Positions 1 to 12,150 are shown, counted from the stretch's first letter. The stretch is DNA of 64,000 bases from Bretschneidera sinensis (GCA_023935145.1 CM043703.1:19827227-19891226); one strand, 5' to 3'. Notes: generated by a model not told the origin, from the sequence alone. Translations and numbers: made by a program.

Positions 1-2542
1 TTGGGAAATAGTTGTTCATCTATGTTTTATGTCTATTCCAGAAAGAAGGTAGTGCTCAAGATATGGACATGAGAAGTTTAACTTTCAGAGAGAACACAAG
101 ATACTCTCGAACTATCTCATTTTGCTCTGACCAGCAGAAGATGGTTGAAGAAGGATTGTGAGAAGTAATTGGCATACATAATGAATTCTAGAAAGGAAAA
201 TGGGAAGTTAAAATAAATCTTAGTGGTGAAAGAATATTCTAATGTGTTTCGTAATGAGCTGTCTAGGTTGCCTCCCAGTAGGGAGATTTATTTCTTTATT
301 GATGTGATATCAGGATCATCACATATACCTATAGCACTCTACAGAGTGACACCTAATGAGTTAAGAAAGTTGAAAGTTCAAGAATTTTTAGATAAATAAT
401 TTATCAGACCTAATGTATTTGGGGAGCCCCTGTGTTGTTTGTGAAGGAAGAAGATGAAACGATGAGATTGTGTATAGGCTACAAATAATTGAATAAGAAC
501 AAATACCTTTTTCCAGGAAAAATAAATTGTTTGAGCAATGCAAGGAGTGAAAGTATTTTCTAAGATATATTTGAGATTAAGTTATCACTCATTTGATAAT
601 AAAAGAAGGAGACATGTCTAAGACTGCTTTTATGACATGTGATGGTCATAAGTTTCTGGTGATGCCATTTGGGTTGACTAATGTTCCAGAAACATTCATG
701 GACTTGATGAATCGAGTGTTTAAACCATATCTTAACAAGTTTATGGCTGTATCTGATTTCTTGATGTATTCTAAGGAGGAAGAACAATATGTGAAATAAT
801 TAGACGGTGTGCTGGAGATTCTGAGGAAAGAGAAATTATATACAAAGTTCTCTAAGTGTGGGTGGTGATTGAATGAAATAACTTTCTTGAAAATATAATA
901 TCGGGAAATAGATAGTAGTGGATTTACAAAAGTTAGAAACAATGTTAAGTTGGGAGAGACCAACTAATGTGACTGAGATCAAAATCTTCTTGAGGTTAGC
1001 TGGTTATTATAGAAGATTTTTTCAGAAATTTTTATTATTGAAATACGGTTGAATAGACTGACCAGGAAAAAAAGTGGGATTTGTATGGTGAGTGAAGTGT
1101 GAGAAAAATTTTCAATTACTAAAGTAGAAATTAACTACAGCTCCAGTATTGGTGTTTCTTTCTGGTGATGAAGGATTTGTGGTGTATAGTGATATGTCAC
1201 ATCAATGATTGGGATATGTGTAACATAAGAAAGTTGTGGACTATACTTCTAGGCAATTGAGGATTCATGATAAGAAATTTCTCTATTCATGACTTAGAGT
1301 TGGCTGCTATAGTGTTTACTTTAAATATTTGAGACATCATCTGTATGGAGCTACTTGTGAGATAGTCATGGGTTATACAAGTTGAACATACTTACCTACC
1401 TAGAGAGAGTTGAATTTGAGGCAAAGATGGTGGATGGAGTGGTTTGTGACTATGATTGTACAATTCCCTATCATCTAGAAAATGAGAAGGTGGTAGCTGA
1501 TGCGTTGAGTAGAAAGTCTACAAGAAGTTTAACTGCTATGGGGAGTCTTGAGGTGAAATTGATGATGGATAAAGTTGAATATCAATAATAGAGGAGTATG
1601 GTAAATGAATGTGGGTGTACAATCATCCATAGTAAAATGTTTTAGAGATGCAAGATAGAGATGAAAAAAAAAGATTAGAGTGCTTAATAGAAAGCATTTT
1701 GAGTTCAAAATTTTAAAATAAAGGTATTTTGGTATTGGAACGTAGGATTTGTATTCCCAATGAGGCAAAGTTGAGAGAGAAGTTAATGAGAGAGGTACAT
1801 GATGATGTATATTCGATGCAATCAAGTAACAATAAAATGTATAGATGATGGAGACGAAATTTTTGGTGGTCAGGATTGAAGAAGGATATAGTTGAGATTA
1901 TGAGGTTGTATGGAGCACCATTAAGCATAGTGTCAAAGCGAGATGATAGATTTACATCTTAATTTTGGAGAGACTTTCATAAAGCCACGAGTATACAGTC
2001 GTAATTTAATATAATTTTTCATGCTCAGACAGAAAGGATTTTAGAGTACTAGAAGATATGTTGAGGGCAAATGTGATGAGTTCTCAGTAAGTTTGGAATG
2101 CTTACATGTTATCGATTGAAATTGCTTATAATAACCAGTATCAAACTAGTATTGGAATGACACCCGTTGAGGCTTTATATGGTAGGAGGAGTAGAACTCC
2201 AATATGCTAGGAAAAAGTTAGAGAGAGAAATATGTCTGGTCTATCAATTATTTGAGTTAATAACTGAGATGATCAAATTGGTTAGAGAAAACCGTAAAGC
2301 AGCCCAGAGAAGATCTCTTGAAATTCAAGTAAGTGATTGGGTGTAATTAAAAATATCTCCATGAAAAAGTATGTTGGGATCAAACATAAATAAAAGTTTA
2401 GTTTGAGGTAAGTGGGACCCTCTAAGGATGTTGAAGAGATTACGTGAGAGCGTGAGACAAGTAGGAAGATATATTATTCATATTTGTTTTTAGAGTAAGC
2501 AAGGAAATTTCGGGGACGAAATTTTTATAAGGTGGGTAGATT
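1..2542 (+). mobile_element. Decayed Ty3/gypsy (Tekay/Del-like) pol region
   Basis: This is the 3' part of a gypsy polyprotein gene, broken by many stops and frameshifts; its 5' half lies outside the window. In order one can read the linker before reverse transcriptase (about 245-400), RT with the conserved FLVMPFGLTN block (about 650-690), the RNase H end (VVADALSRKS, about 1490-1520), the integrase zinc region (about 1770-1910), and a piece of integrase core (GAPLSIVSKRDDRF, about 1912-1955). The stretch between zinc region and core is deleted, so the first catalytic Asp of integrase is missing. In RT the catalytic YXDD block is replaced (AVSDFLMYS). The region ends in the purine-rich tract with a GGGGACGAAATTT motif (about 2510-2540) that precedes the LTR in Tekay/Del chromoviruses. 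Clade assignment rests on that motif and LTR length. It cannot be active. Confidence 0.9.
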
Positions 2543-3616
2543 TGTAATACCCGTATTCGTAAAGTAACGGCAAAGAGGTAATTTAATAAATATGATATGA
2601 AATTAAAATATTATATTTATGTGAAGGATTTAATATTGAATAAAATAATTCTTAAAAAAATATTTGGACACGTAGGGGCGTAGTTACAAAGAAAAAAAAT
2701 AATTAAAAAAAACGTCCAGATTGTAGTGATCGGCAGTAGAGAGAAGAAGAAAGAAAAAAAAAGTAAAAAAAAAAACACCAAAACGTGGCAGCACCTGCTG
2801 CCAAGTTTGGTTAAATGCCTCCAAGTGTATTTTGGTTCCTATATGCCCTCCAACACATCAAAATGTGGAAAACTTTGGGTGGGGGGTTGTAGATATTTTT
2901 TTAAAAAAAAAAGTAAACTTTGGTTTGCATATATATATATATATATAATCGTGATTACACTTAACCATTTACGTTAGTTTTTCCTTCAAATTATTTGTTT
3001 TCTTTAAATACTTGGGGACCAAAAGAAAAGTTAAAATAACAAATTTTTGAAGAAGTTTACAGTGGAATTTTATAGGGAATCACAAATAGCTATCAGAAAA
3101 GCAGAAGGTAATAACATAGTGTTTATATTTTTGAATTTTTAGTATTTCCCGAAATTTTTCCGAATTCAAAGTGAAAATTTTCAAAGGGTGTGGTTTACGA
3201 GGAAATGAAGAAATAATTAGAAATTGAATACAATTATTATGTCAGATGTTGACGGTCAACAACTGGGAGAAGTTTCGGAGAAGAACGAGAAAAGCAAGGA
3301 GGTGATCCACGAGTAGCTTTAAGTGCTACGTGGTGAGTGAGATTTACTTTAAATAGTCTAAATAAAAATCAAATATCTAGTAATAATATTGAATTTAATT
3401 ACTAGTGTATGATTTGGTAGTAGATAAATATTTGGTTGATAGATATGATATGAATATTGGACAGATAAAAAAATTATTATATTAGAAGAAATATTATTAG
3501 AAAAATAAGTTGATATAATAATGATGGTGATAAATAAATTCTTGATGAGCCATGGTTGATGTTTTGATATGAATTTTGAGAAGATAAATTTTAGTGGATC
3601 TTGATAAGCTTTAATA

Positions 3617-3800
3617 GATGATTTGATGTGATTTGTGATGAAAGGAATTTAGTGAAATTTTTTATATAATTTGATTAAAATCATGATGATTTGATGTGAT
3701 TTGGGATGAGAGGAATTTAGTGAAATTTTTATAGAATTTGATAAAAATCATGATGATTTGACGTGATTTGGGATGATAGGGTTTTAGTGGAATTTATTTC
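3617..3800 (+). repeat. 67/68-bp tandem repeat inside the gypsy LTR
   Basis: Three consecutive units begin GATGATTTGA at 3617, 3685 and 3752. The first two are 68 and 67 bp; the third is partial. Units carry a conserved TTTAGTGAAATTTTT segment and an AAAATCATGATG tail. This is an ordinary internal LTR expansion. Confidence 0.85.
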
Positions 3801-3919
3801 AATAATAAATTTAAGAATAATATAAATAGCCAATTTAAATGTTTTGAATTTATTTTATTTTTATATTACTATTCATATGCATATTTTATATTATTGATCA
3901 TGTGTATATGCATTAAATA

Positions 3920-4090
3920 AGATAACCGAAAGAACCGGGAAGGGGCCGATCTAATCGAACAACCGTGACAGCCGATATATGTTGGAAATAAAAGGGACAC
4001 CGTAACAGTCGGTATATGCTGGAAATAAATTCCGTGACAGCCGGGATAAGCTGTAAAGAACCAGGAAGGGGCCGGTCTAAGATAATAATA
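3920..4090 (+). repeat. Short GC-rich direct repeats in the LTR (CCGTGACAGCCG type)
   Basis: The motif CCG-TGACAGCCG-ATATATG-CTGGAAATAAA recurs about three times (near 3962, 4001 and 4031). It is flanked on both sides by AAGAACC(A/G)GGAAGGGGCCG (near 3929 and 4056). The block is GC-rich against an AT-rich background. Its role is unknown; similar GC-rich blocks are common in long chromovirus LTRs. Confidence 0.7.
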
Positions 4091-4838
4091 ACTTGTCGAC
4101 AGGTGGGAAGACGTTCCCATCATAATCATTCATGCATGACGTCTGATTTAATTATTGCTTACATTATTGAAATGCTTATGTGTGGTGTATGATTGTGAAT
4201 AAAATCATAGATGAATGAGTCTCACAGAGAGAGACAATTATGGTGATAAAATTATTGAAATGTTGAGGTGTGGTGTGTTATTTTTATGGTGATAAGAACT
4301 ATCTAAATGATAGACTTTATGATGTGACCCTCATTGCGAGGTAATTATGAGATAATTGATGGTCTTGAGGTGAACCAATAAATAAGAGGAAGAGAATGAA
4401 TATTATGACATGTGTATTGATAGTAGAGTGCTGGCATCAAGTGTTTGAAATACAAATTGTTTTAAATATTAAAAGACTAGTTACAAATGAGTACTTTTAG
4501 TAAATTTAATTCACTGAGCTTGTGAAACTCACTCTTCATTGTACAGTGATTTCAGGTAGCAGACAAGACGATTAGTTTGGTGGGTTGAAAGTCGGACAAA
4601 ATTATTTTCTGTAAGCCATGTACGTGTCAACATCCTCAGACTAATGGGACAAGAAAACAAAAAATTTATTTGTAAATATTCATGCATTTTACATTGTATA
4701 GAATGTTTAAAGATCGGATTGATGTAAATTTCATTTGGAGTTATTTATATTTTGTTGTTGCATATATGTGTCATGCTGAGATTCTCAAAATGTGATGACA
4801 CCGTTTCGGGGGTGGCTAACCCGGGATGGGTCGTTACA

Positions 4839-6010
4839 ACAACAACGACCGACGGCTGCATATTCTGCTTCAGCGGTTGATAGTGCAACTAGATTTTGTT
4901 TCTTTGAAAACCAAGAAGTTAACATAGCACCTAAAAAATTGTATGTTCCACTATTGCTTTTTCTATCTAACTTACCCCCAGCAAAATCAGCATCCGAGTA
5001 CCCGACAAGCTCAAAATTTGATTTTCTAGAATACCATAAGCCTAGATTTTGAGTACCTTGCAAATCTTAATTATTTTTTCATAGCAACAATATGAGATTC
5101 CTTAAGATTAGCTTGAATCTAGCACACATGCATACATTAAACATTATATCGGGTCTACTTCAGTTAGATATAGTAAAGCTTCTATCATATTTTTATAAAT
5201 TTTAGTATTTATACACTTACCTTCCTCATCTAGGTCAAGTTTTGTAGAGGTGCTCATGGGAGTTCCAATTGATTTTGAGTTCTCCATCCCAAATCTCTTC
5301 AACAGGTCCTTGGTGTATTTGGATTGATTGATGAAGATGCATCATTTCAATTATTTGATTTGAAGTCCGAAGAAGTAGGTATGCTCTCCCACCATACTCA
5401 TATCAAATTTACCTTGCATACACTTAGCAAAATCTTAACACATGGATTCATTAGAGGCACCAAATATAATATCATCAACATATATTTAGACTAGGAGTGT
5501 GTCATTTTTATAAGTTTTTGTAAAAAGAGTTATATCTATTTTTCCTCTTGTAAAACCATTTTTAAGTAAAAACTTACTTAACCTTTCATAGCATGCCCTT
5601 GGAACTTCATTTAACTCATAGAGAGCTTTAGAAAGCTTATAAACATAGTTTGAAATGTTAGGATTTTTAAAACCAAGAGGTTGTTCAACATAAACCTCTT
5701 CTTCTATAAAACCATTTAAAAATGCACTTTTCACATCCATTTGAAATAGTTTAAACTTATTAAAGCATGCAAAGGCTAGTAACATACGAATAGCTTCTAA
5801 TCTAGCTACAGGAGCATAGGTCTCATCAAAGTCTATTCCTTATTCTTTATTGTAACCCTTAGCAACTAGTCTAGCATTGTTCCTTGTTACAATTCCATTT
5901 TCATCCATTTTGTTTCTATATACCCATTTAGTTCCTATGATAGTATGATTATTCGGTCTAGGAACTAGAGTCTATACTTTATTTCTTTCAAATTGATTTA
6001 ACTCTTATTG
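4839..6010 (-). pseudogene. Copia RT-RNase H pseudogene (interrupted)
   Basis: RT runs from about 6010 down to 5200. The block FQMDVKSAFLNGFIEEEVYV is at about 5740-5680, and the catalytic YVDD is preserved at 5482-5471. RNase H follows at 5063-4839 with YSDADFAGGKLDRKS and STAEAEYAAVG; the next residues belong to the inserted gypsy LTR. Several stops and frameshifts (for example around 5480 and 5070-5470) prevent translation of a complete enzyme. Key catalytic motifs therefore survive in a dead gene. Confidence 0.88.
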
Positions 6011-7600
6011 CATAAAATTTATCCAATCAACATCTTTTTCGACTTCTGCAAAAGTTTTAGATTCTACTTGGGATAAATAAGCGATACATTTGCAAATATT
6101 TCTCATAGAAGATCGAGTTCTTACCCCTTATGAAGGATCACCAATCACTTGATCAATTGGATTATAATTCACATATCTCAAATCTTTGAGAAGTCCATCT
6201 CCTTGTTGACTTATAGAAGGTTGATCAAGATTGGGAACATATACCTCTTGATTTATTTGAGGTTGACTTTCCTTAAGGTCAACAATGGGAATAGATACAT
6301 CTACACTTGTAATAAAACTGCATCATCATCATCAAGGGATACTATTCTATTACTAACTGCGTTAGATTCATCAAAAACAACATGTACGGATTCTTCAACC
6401 ACTAGAGTTTTTTTTTGTTAAAGACTCTATAAGTTTTACTAAAGGTTGAATATCCTAATAATATCCCTTCATCGGTCTTAGAGTCAAATTTATCTAAGTT
6501 AGTTTTATTGTTATTTAAGATGAAATACTTGCAACCGAAAGCACGAAAATAAGAGATATTAGGCTTTCTACCTTTCTGTAGTTCATATGAAGTTCTATCA
6601 AGCATATGGCTAATTAATACTCTATTTAAAACATAGCAAGAAGTATTTATGACTTTTACCCAAAAATATTTTGGTAAATTATTTTCACAAAGCATAGTTC
6701 TAGCAAATTCTTCTAGAACTCTATTTTTCTTCTCAACAACACCATTTTGTTGAGGAGTTCTAGGGGCTGAAAAATTATGATCAATTCCATTTTCATCACA
6801 AAATTTTGAAAAACTTTGGTTTTCAAATTCTTTTCCATGATCACTTCTAATACTTGAGATATAAATTTATTTTTCGTTTCAAACTTTCTTGCAAAAGTTC
6901 ACAAAACCTTTATAAGCTTCATCCTTATAAGCAATAAAAATAACAAAGGTATATCTTGAATAATCATCAAACAAGAGCATACTGATGGCCACCTAGACTA
7001 ATGATGCTTATTGGACCAAAGAAGTCCATATTTAAAAGTTCTAAAGGTTGAAATTACCTTTTTAGATTTAAAAGATACTCTTGTTTGTTTTTCAATTTGA
7101 CAAACATCACAAACTTTGTCTTTTTCAAATTTGAATTTGGGAAGTCCAACAACTAAATCTTTTCTTGAAATAATTTTGAGTAAATCCATGTTCACATGGC
7201 CAAGCCTTCTATGTCATAGCCATGGGTTTTCATTAAAAGCGGGAAAACATTTTTCACTCTCCGAATGTAAAGATTTTAAATCAACTAGATAGACATTATC
7301 ATGTCTATGGCCAACAAACTTAATCTTGTTACTCTTGATGTCTATGACTTTATTGCCTTTGTCACATAACTAATTAATACTAAGTAAATTTGGATTAAGG
7401 CCTTGTATATATAAAACATGGTCAATGGTTGAAGAATCTTTACCCGCTTTGTCATGCCCGATAATATTTATCTTGGCATTATCTCCGATGGTTACGTTTC
7501 CACCACCCCTTAGAGTTAGCTCTTTGAACATACTTTGATCATCGATCATATGCTTTGAGCATACACTATCAAGATACCAATAGTTACATTTTTCTTTGGT
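6010..7600 (-). pseudogene. Copia protease-integrase pseudogene
   Basis: Upstream (7590-7480) is the protease-like segment, with the usual DSGCS active-site signature read as DSVCS. Next comes the pre-integrase region with a zinc motif (CDVCQIEKQ, about 7110-7085), then integrase core and the C-terminal region (LCENNLPKYFW, about 6690-6660; GCKYFIL, about 6535-6515). The frame is broken repeatedly. The protease change from Gly to Val would by itself be damaging. Order and motifs are those of copia pol. Confidence 0.83.
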
Positions 7601-7659
7601 ATGGAGACATGTCTACATTACATCTGGGTATACAATAGCACTTTCAGGTACCCATACTT

Positions 7660-8100
7660 TCATAACATTATAAGGTGTTCTATAATTGTAGACATGTTGA
7701 TGATGTATAATCCTAGGATAATAGTCATAAAAATTTCTAGGATGTCTTGAATATGTATGCCTAGTATTCCTTGGATAAGCATTCCTAGGATATTTGTTTC
7801 TAGCATAAGAGTTAAGAACTTACATGTTATCTCTAGGATATACATGATAGTAATTTCTAAGGTGTGCATTCCTAGCATGTGCATATCTTGAATGTGTAAT
7901 CCTAACATTTGTATATCTTGAATGCGTATTCCTAGCATTTATATTTATAGGATGATCATACATATATGCATATGTATTTCTAGGATTTCTATCTTTAGCA
8001 TATGCTTTATAATTCTTTGAATTTGAATTGAAATTTGCATTCTTAAGCTTACTATCATTTTTTTGAAGAAAAGCTCTTAACCTTGCTAGTGGCCTTAGAG
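7660..8100 (-). pseudogene. Repeat-rich linker between copia gag and protease
   Basis: The minus-strand frame at 8119-7820 encodes an Arg/Asn/His/Tyr-rich stretch in which the motif ARN-(T/A)HSRY recurs several times. At DNA level the TGAATGTGTAATCCTAACAT-like unit is repeated imperfectly about every 24-36 bp. Comparable basic repeats occur between zinc knuckle and protease in SIRE-like gag-pol. No enzymatic domain is seen. Confidence 0.65.
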
Positions 8101-8262
8101 GTGAAGGGTTCATCCACATATATTGCTTTCATAAATAAAGTATCTTTTGATTTTTGTTTGCCTAATGGAGAATAACCCAAACTGAATTTTTCTCCACTCA
8201 TTCTTTGGCAAGATAACACTTCTTCTAGTTTTTCTTTTCCAAGAATAAGCCTAGATATCGTG

Positions 8263-9430
8263 TTATTCAACTCCAACACTTTCTTTTTTTAAATCATTAT
8301 TTTCATTTTTCAAAAAATCTTGTGATGAGTTATAGAGCATGAAAGATAGCTTTTCTTTTTCTTCCTTTAGACTTTCTATCTCTTTAGAGAGAGATAAGAC
8401 TTTCTTCTTGAGAGTAATATTTCTAGAATCAAATTTCTTCAATTCTTCATGCATTTCATTAATTACCTCAATCAATTCTTCACTACTACTAACAATATTA
8501 TTATTATTAGTGGGGGAAGAATTTGTTACCTTATTTTCATCATCAATTGCCATTAAGCAAAGATTGGCAATTTCTTCATATCTGACGTCGTTGTCTAAAA
8601 GTTCTCCTTCTTCATCATCATTCCAAGTGGTTGCAACCATGATTTTCTTTTTGAAGCTTGTGTATGGATTGTTTGTTATTGGACAATTGGCTTTAATGTG
8701 TCTAGGCTTCTTGCAACCATAACACACAATAGGTTCTCTTTTTGGAGTGGAATCCTTTGTGTAAGATTTCTTGCTCTTCTTCAAAAACAATCATTTTATT
8801 TTTCTTGATTGTGGAATCTCTGAGAGCAATAATTTTATTTTTCTTCATCTCATCATCAATGGCACCAGGATTCATTTCTTCCATGTCGTATGTCAATAAT
8901 GATCTGAGAAGCATTTCGACATCAAGTTTGTTGAGATTGTTGGCCTCCGTTATGGCCGTCTTCTTTGCTTTCCAAGTTGATGGCAAAGATCTTAGTATCT
9001 TCCTTATTAGTTCAAACTCCTCAATGTTCCTACCAAGAAGCTTTAAACCATTAACAATAGTGGTGAAACGAGAGTGCATTTCAGAAATTGTTTCATTAGG
9101 AGACATTTTAAAAGACTCATACTTGGATACTAGCATATAAATTTTTGATTTTTTAACATCACTAGTGCCCTCATAAGTAATTTGAAGTTTGTTCCATAGC
9201 TCCTTAGTCGAAACACATGCAGAAATTTTACTATATTCATTAATGTCTAAAGCACAATGTAATATACTACTGGCTCTATTGTTTAGAGACATCATTCTAA
9301 AATCCTCTTTATTAAACTCCAATCTGAGTTTAGGCATTGTATGATTGATTTCTCCAATAGTTATTTCCTTAGTAGGAATTCTAGGTCCTTCTTTAATGGT
9401 TCTCCACAAATTATAATAGTCCTTCAACAA
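8263..9430 (-). pseudogene. Copia gag (UBN2-type) with zinc knuckle, frameshifted
   Basis: The first open part (9430-8702) is a UBN2-type gag capsid: LWNKLQITYEGT, YESFKMSPNETISEMHSRF and a LRSLPSTWKAKKTAI block at its end. After a frameshift the second part (8790-8263) gives the zinc knuckle CYGCKKPRHIKANC (CX2CX4HX4C; about 8725-8684), an acidic segment and a predicted coiled coil (ELKKFDSRNITLKKKVLSLS and following). Gag packages element RNA into cytoplasmic virus-like particles. The frameshift near 8702-8790 makes this copy non-functional unless frameshifting is programmed. Confidence 0.87.
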
Positions 9431-9567
9431 AGATTTTCATTCTATTTTTCCAATAATTATAATTTATGCTATTGAACAAAGGAGGTCTAGTATAGGAATG
9501 ACATTCGATATAACTATTTGAAGTCAGTGGATCAATTTAAGGATTTTAAGCCTAAAATTAAGTACGT

Positions 9568-9582
9568 AGCTCTAACACCAAT
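9568..9582 (-). other. Primer binding site of the SIRE-like copia
   Basis: On the minus strand TGGTGTTAGAGC directly follows the LTR end TCTACA. It matches the initiator-Met-tRNA-type PBS TGGTATCAGAGC with two differences. This fixes both the element's orientation and the LTR boundary. Confidence 0.85.
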
Positions 9583-11041
9583 TGTAGAACGAGGTACAAA
9601 CCCAAGAGGGGGTGAATTGGGTTTTAAAACTTTTTGCAATTAACACACAAGTTTTTAACAATTCACTTAAGTAAAGCACACAATAATTAAGATGCTTGAA
9701 ATTAAAGGAGTAAGGGAAGAGAATATAGAAACTCCGTTTATAATAGTTCGCCAATATCAAAATCTCTCCAACCCTATGTCCACTCTCTTCAAGGAAAGCA
9801 ATCCACTAATTATAGTCGAGCAACTTTAAGGGTGTTGCCCAAACCTTACAAGCACTCTTTTCCATAAAGAAATTACAAGAAAGTGTTTAATCCTAAACAC
9901 TCTAAGAGTCGTACCAACTCTTTCTCTTTACAATGATTGATATTGAATGTAAAATAAAATAAGAGAGATAGCAATAAATGCTTTACAAGATGAAGATGAT
10001 CTCTCTTTTAAGAACAAAGCTTGATAAATGGCTCAAAGGAATTTTTTCAAAGCTTTCAAGAGTATTAATGAGCTGATTTTGAAATTGAATGTTCTTGTTT
10101 GTTGTTTAAATGCTCATTGATGAGGGTTTTTATAGTTTTAACCTTATATGGCCGTTAGACATAGATTTGGTAAGTTTGGAGCATTAATTGCTCAAATCTC
10201 GCGTCTAGATTTTGAAAACTAGTCGTTTTTCTCGATAGGACAATCGATTGTGAAAAAATGGACAGTCGACTATCCTATTTTGAATTTGAAATTCTGAACT
10301 TAAAATGATTTGGACAGTAGACTGTCTAAATGGTAGTCGACTATGAAACTCTCTGCCTATTTCACAGTCGACTGTCCTTTGATTTACAGTCGATTGTCTA
10401 TTTTGTTTTCAAAATGGCTAGTTTACAGAGAATTAGACTATTGGCTGTCTAAATGGGCAGTCGATTGTGAAACTTTTTGTCTCTTTCACAGTCGATTGTT
10501 CTTTGATCTACAATCGATTATCCATTTTGTTTTCAAAATGGGTAGTTTACAGAGAATTTGACAGTCAACTGTCTAAACGGGCAGTCAACTGTGAAACTCT
10601 ATGTCTTTTTCACAGTCGACTATCCATTTCCCACATTTGATTGTCCATTTTAGTTCTTAAAATGGTCAGTTGTAGAGACTTGACAGTCAACTTTCGAAAC
10701 TCCACAGTCGACTGTTAGTTTTAGAAGACTTAAACTTTAAGTTAGTTTTTGACAAAATGAGTTTTCGGTTGACCAAAACATTTTTCAAAAGAGTTTTTGA
10801 GCTAAAATCAAGCTAAGAAACTAAACGAGAGATTTACATGTAAAGGTAAATTACCTTAGAATCTAAACTTGGTCTTCGATCTTCTTTCGAATGTCTCTCA
10901 AGTGTAATCTCTTCTTCTTTATGATTGAATTACGTCTTGTCCTTGAGTTGGATCTTAAGCTTAATGAAAAACACTTAGATAAAACAGTTAGCACAGTTAA
11001 AGCACTGTTTTGTTATAATTAAAAACAAATAAAGGTCAACA
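9583..11041 (-). repeat. 5' LTR of the SIRE-like copia element
   Basis: On the minus strand the LTR starts TGTTGACC at 11041 and ends TCTACA at 9583, just before the primer binding site. Its 1,459 bp are long for copia but usual for SIRE. The segment near 9600-9640 (CCAAGAGGGGGTGAATTGGG on the + strand) is the R/U5 motif widely seen in SIRE LTRs. An internal 124-bp tandem array is annotated separately. The 3' LTR is not in the window, so age cannot be estimated. Confidence 0.85.
10235..10720. repeat. 124-bp tandem array studded with CAGTCGACTG palindromes (in LTR)
   Basis: Units sharing GG(C/T)AGTC(G/A)A..TGTGAAACT recur at about 10332, 10456 and 10580, a period of 124 bp. Within this period about 15 copies of the palindrome ACAGTCGACTGT or close variants occur in under 500 bp, usually in pairs. 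The array lies in the LTR upstream (U3 side) of the R/U5 motif. Confidence 0.85.
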
Positions 11042-12150
11042 CTTTCGGTTTGAACTTCACATAGAAGAACTATTTGGGACCACAAAAATATGGTTGAGCT
11101 AAGCTCATTGAACCAATTTCTTGAATGTAATACGATCAAGATAGTTGTTTACATAACATCCATAACCAGTAGCAATTCTAACGGTTTGGCACTTTTATAG
11201 CCATATGCCTACTTGGATTTTCACGAGTATTCTACAGACTTGCCCAAGTCACATGGGGAGCGACTTAACTCCCATAATCGTATAGGTGGCATCCATCAAG
11301 AGTGTACTGTGATCAACACCCCATCTAAATTTGAACTATAGACTCATTAAGAGCTATAAATTCATCCTCACACTAATCGCAGTTACACTATCAAACAGCA
11401 TAGGGAATGACTCTTACCAATCATCTCATATGAAGGTGTATAGCTAAGTGACAGTGCCTCACAAGACTCTAGTGACTTCGTTCTTCCTATTGAACCTCAT
11501 TCATGGGATCTCCAATCATAGAGGTTGGGTATCCATCATTTAGTCTCACTAATGGGCATCAGTCTCATCCCCCTCGATGTTTTGCTCACTAGCTCTCTTG
11601 CTAATGGCTTAGTCAGAGAATTGACCAAATTCCTCTTTGACCTCACAAAATTATTTTAATTCACACCCTTTGATAGGCAACACCTCTCAGCGGGCAACAA
11701 TACAATATCTATACGCTCCTCAATGGGCCAATCACAAATCTCGTTGTCTTTCACTGGACCATATATCACATTTCATATTTATTTATATAGATCACTATCT
11801 AAGATTCTCAAATCAAAATGCTCTTCATTGGATCAATCATAATGACCATACGCCCCTTAACGAGCTAATCAAAATACAATATGAATTTTATTTTATTTTA
11901 TTTAGCACAAGCTATTGCCACTTGGCAATCACAATTGAGAGTCTTGGATAAAACTGGTCTCCCCCACAATAGAATATCCATAAATAACTGTCTTAGCCGC
12001 TTTAGACAAATCATTCTCTAAGGCAATGAATTTATATTCTATAGTGGACTTCACAAGTATAGTCTGCTTGGATGAATTCCAAAAGACTGTACCACCTACG
12101 AGAGTAAATAGATAGCTACTCTTTGGCTTTAATTGGCTCACATTAGTATA
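11042..12150 (-). mobile_element. Older copia remnant: RNase H and C-terminal tail
   Basis: The minus strand at 12141-11929 reads as copia RNase H (SSYLFTLVGGTVFWNSSKQT; STIEYKFIALENDLSKAA). Nearby in another frame is CDCQVAIACAK. At about 11645-11590 the element tail is clear: NLVNSLTKPLARELV. The tail continues, frameshifted, to LNDGYPTSMIGDPMNEVQ and a stop at 11487-11489. The sequence 11486-11042 is the untranslated/LTR side. The SIRE-like LTR begins exactly at 11041, so that element inserted into this one. A block of diverged short repeats (11650-11890) replaces the expected middle of RNase H. Confidence 0.8.

Larger units (their letters stand above)
2543..4838 (+). repeat. 3' LTR of the Tekay/Del-like gypsy element
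   Basis: The LTR begins TGTAATACCCG right after the polypurine tract and ends GGGTCGTTACA, which are characteristic Tekay/Del LTR ends. Its length is 2,296 bp. The sequence immediately to the right is the RNase H coding region of a copia element on the minus strand, so the insertion point is visible. The matching 5' LTR is outside the window, so the 5-bp target duplication cannot be checked. The short ORFs inside are not genes. Confidence 0.88.
4839..11041 (-). mobile_element. SIRE-like Ty1/copia element (5' LTR to RNase H; 3' end cut off by gypsy insertion)
   Basis: Read on the minus strand, the order is 5' LTR (11041-9583), primer binding site (9582-9568), gag with zinc knuckle, protease, integrase, reverse transcriptase and the start of RNase H. 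RNase H is interrupted at 4839 by the gypsy LTR. The order PR-IN-RT-RH is copia-type. A long LTR (1,459 bp) and a large gag with a coiled-coil and repeat segment suggest the SIRE clade. The coding region is full of stops and frameshifts. The rest of RNase H and the 3' LTR lie beyond the left edge. Confidence 0.88.

Noticed and set aside
3869..4129. An 86-residue minus-strand frame in the gypsy LTR
   Set aside because: It covers the GC-rich LTR repeats and shows only repeat-derived residues.
8339..9140. Two + strand frames (127 and 132 residues)
   Set aside because: They are antisense to the copia gag and zinc-knuckle frames, which have clear domain motifs.
10235..10720. CRISPR-like appearance of evenly spaced palindromic repeats
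   Set aside because: This is eukaryotic DNA within an LTR; the repeats vary in sequence and spacing and there are no unique spacers of constant size.
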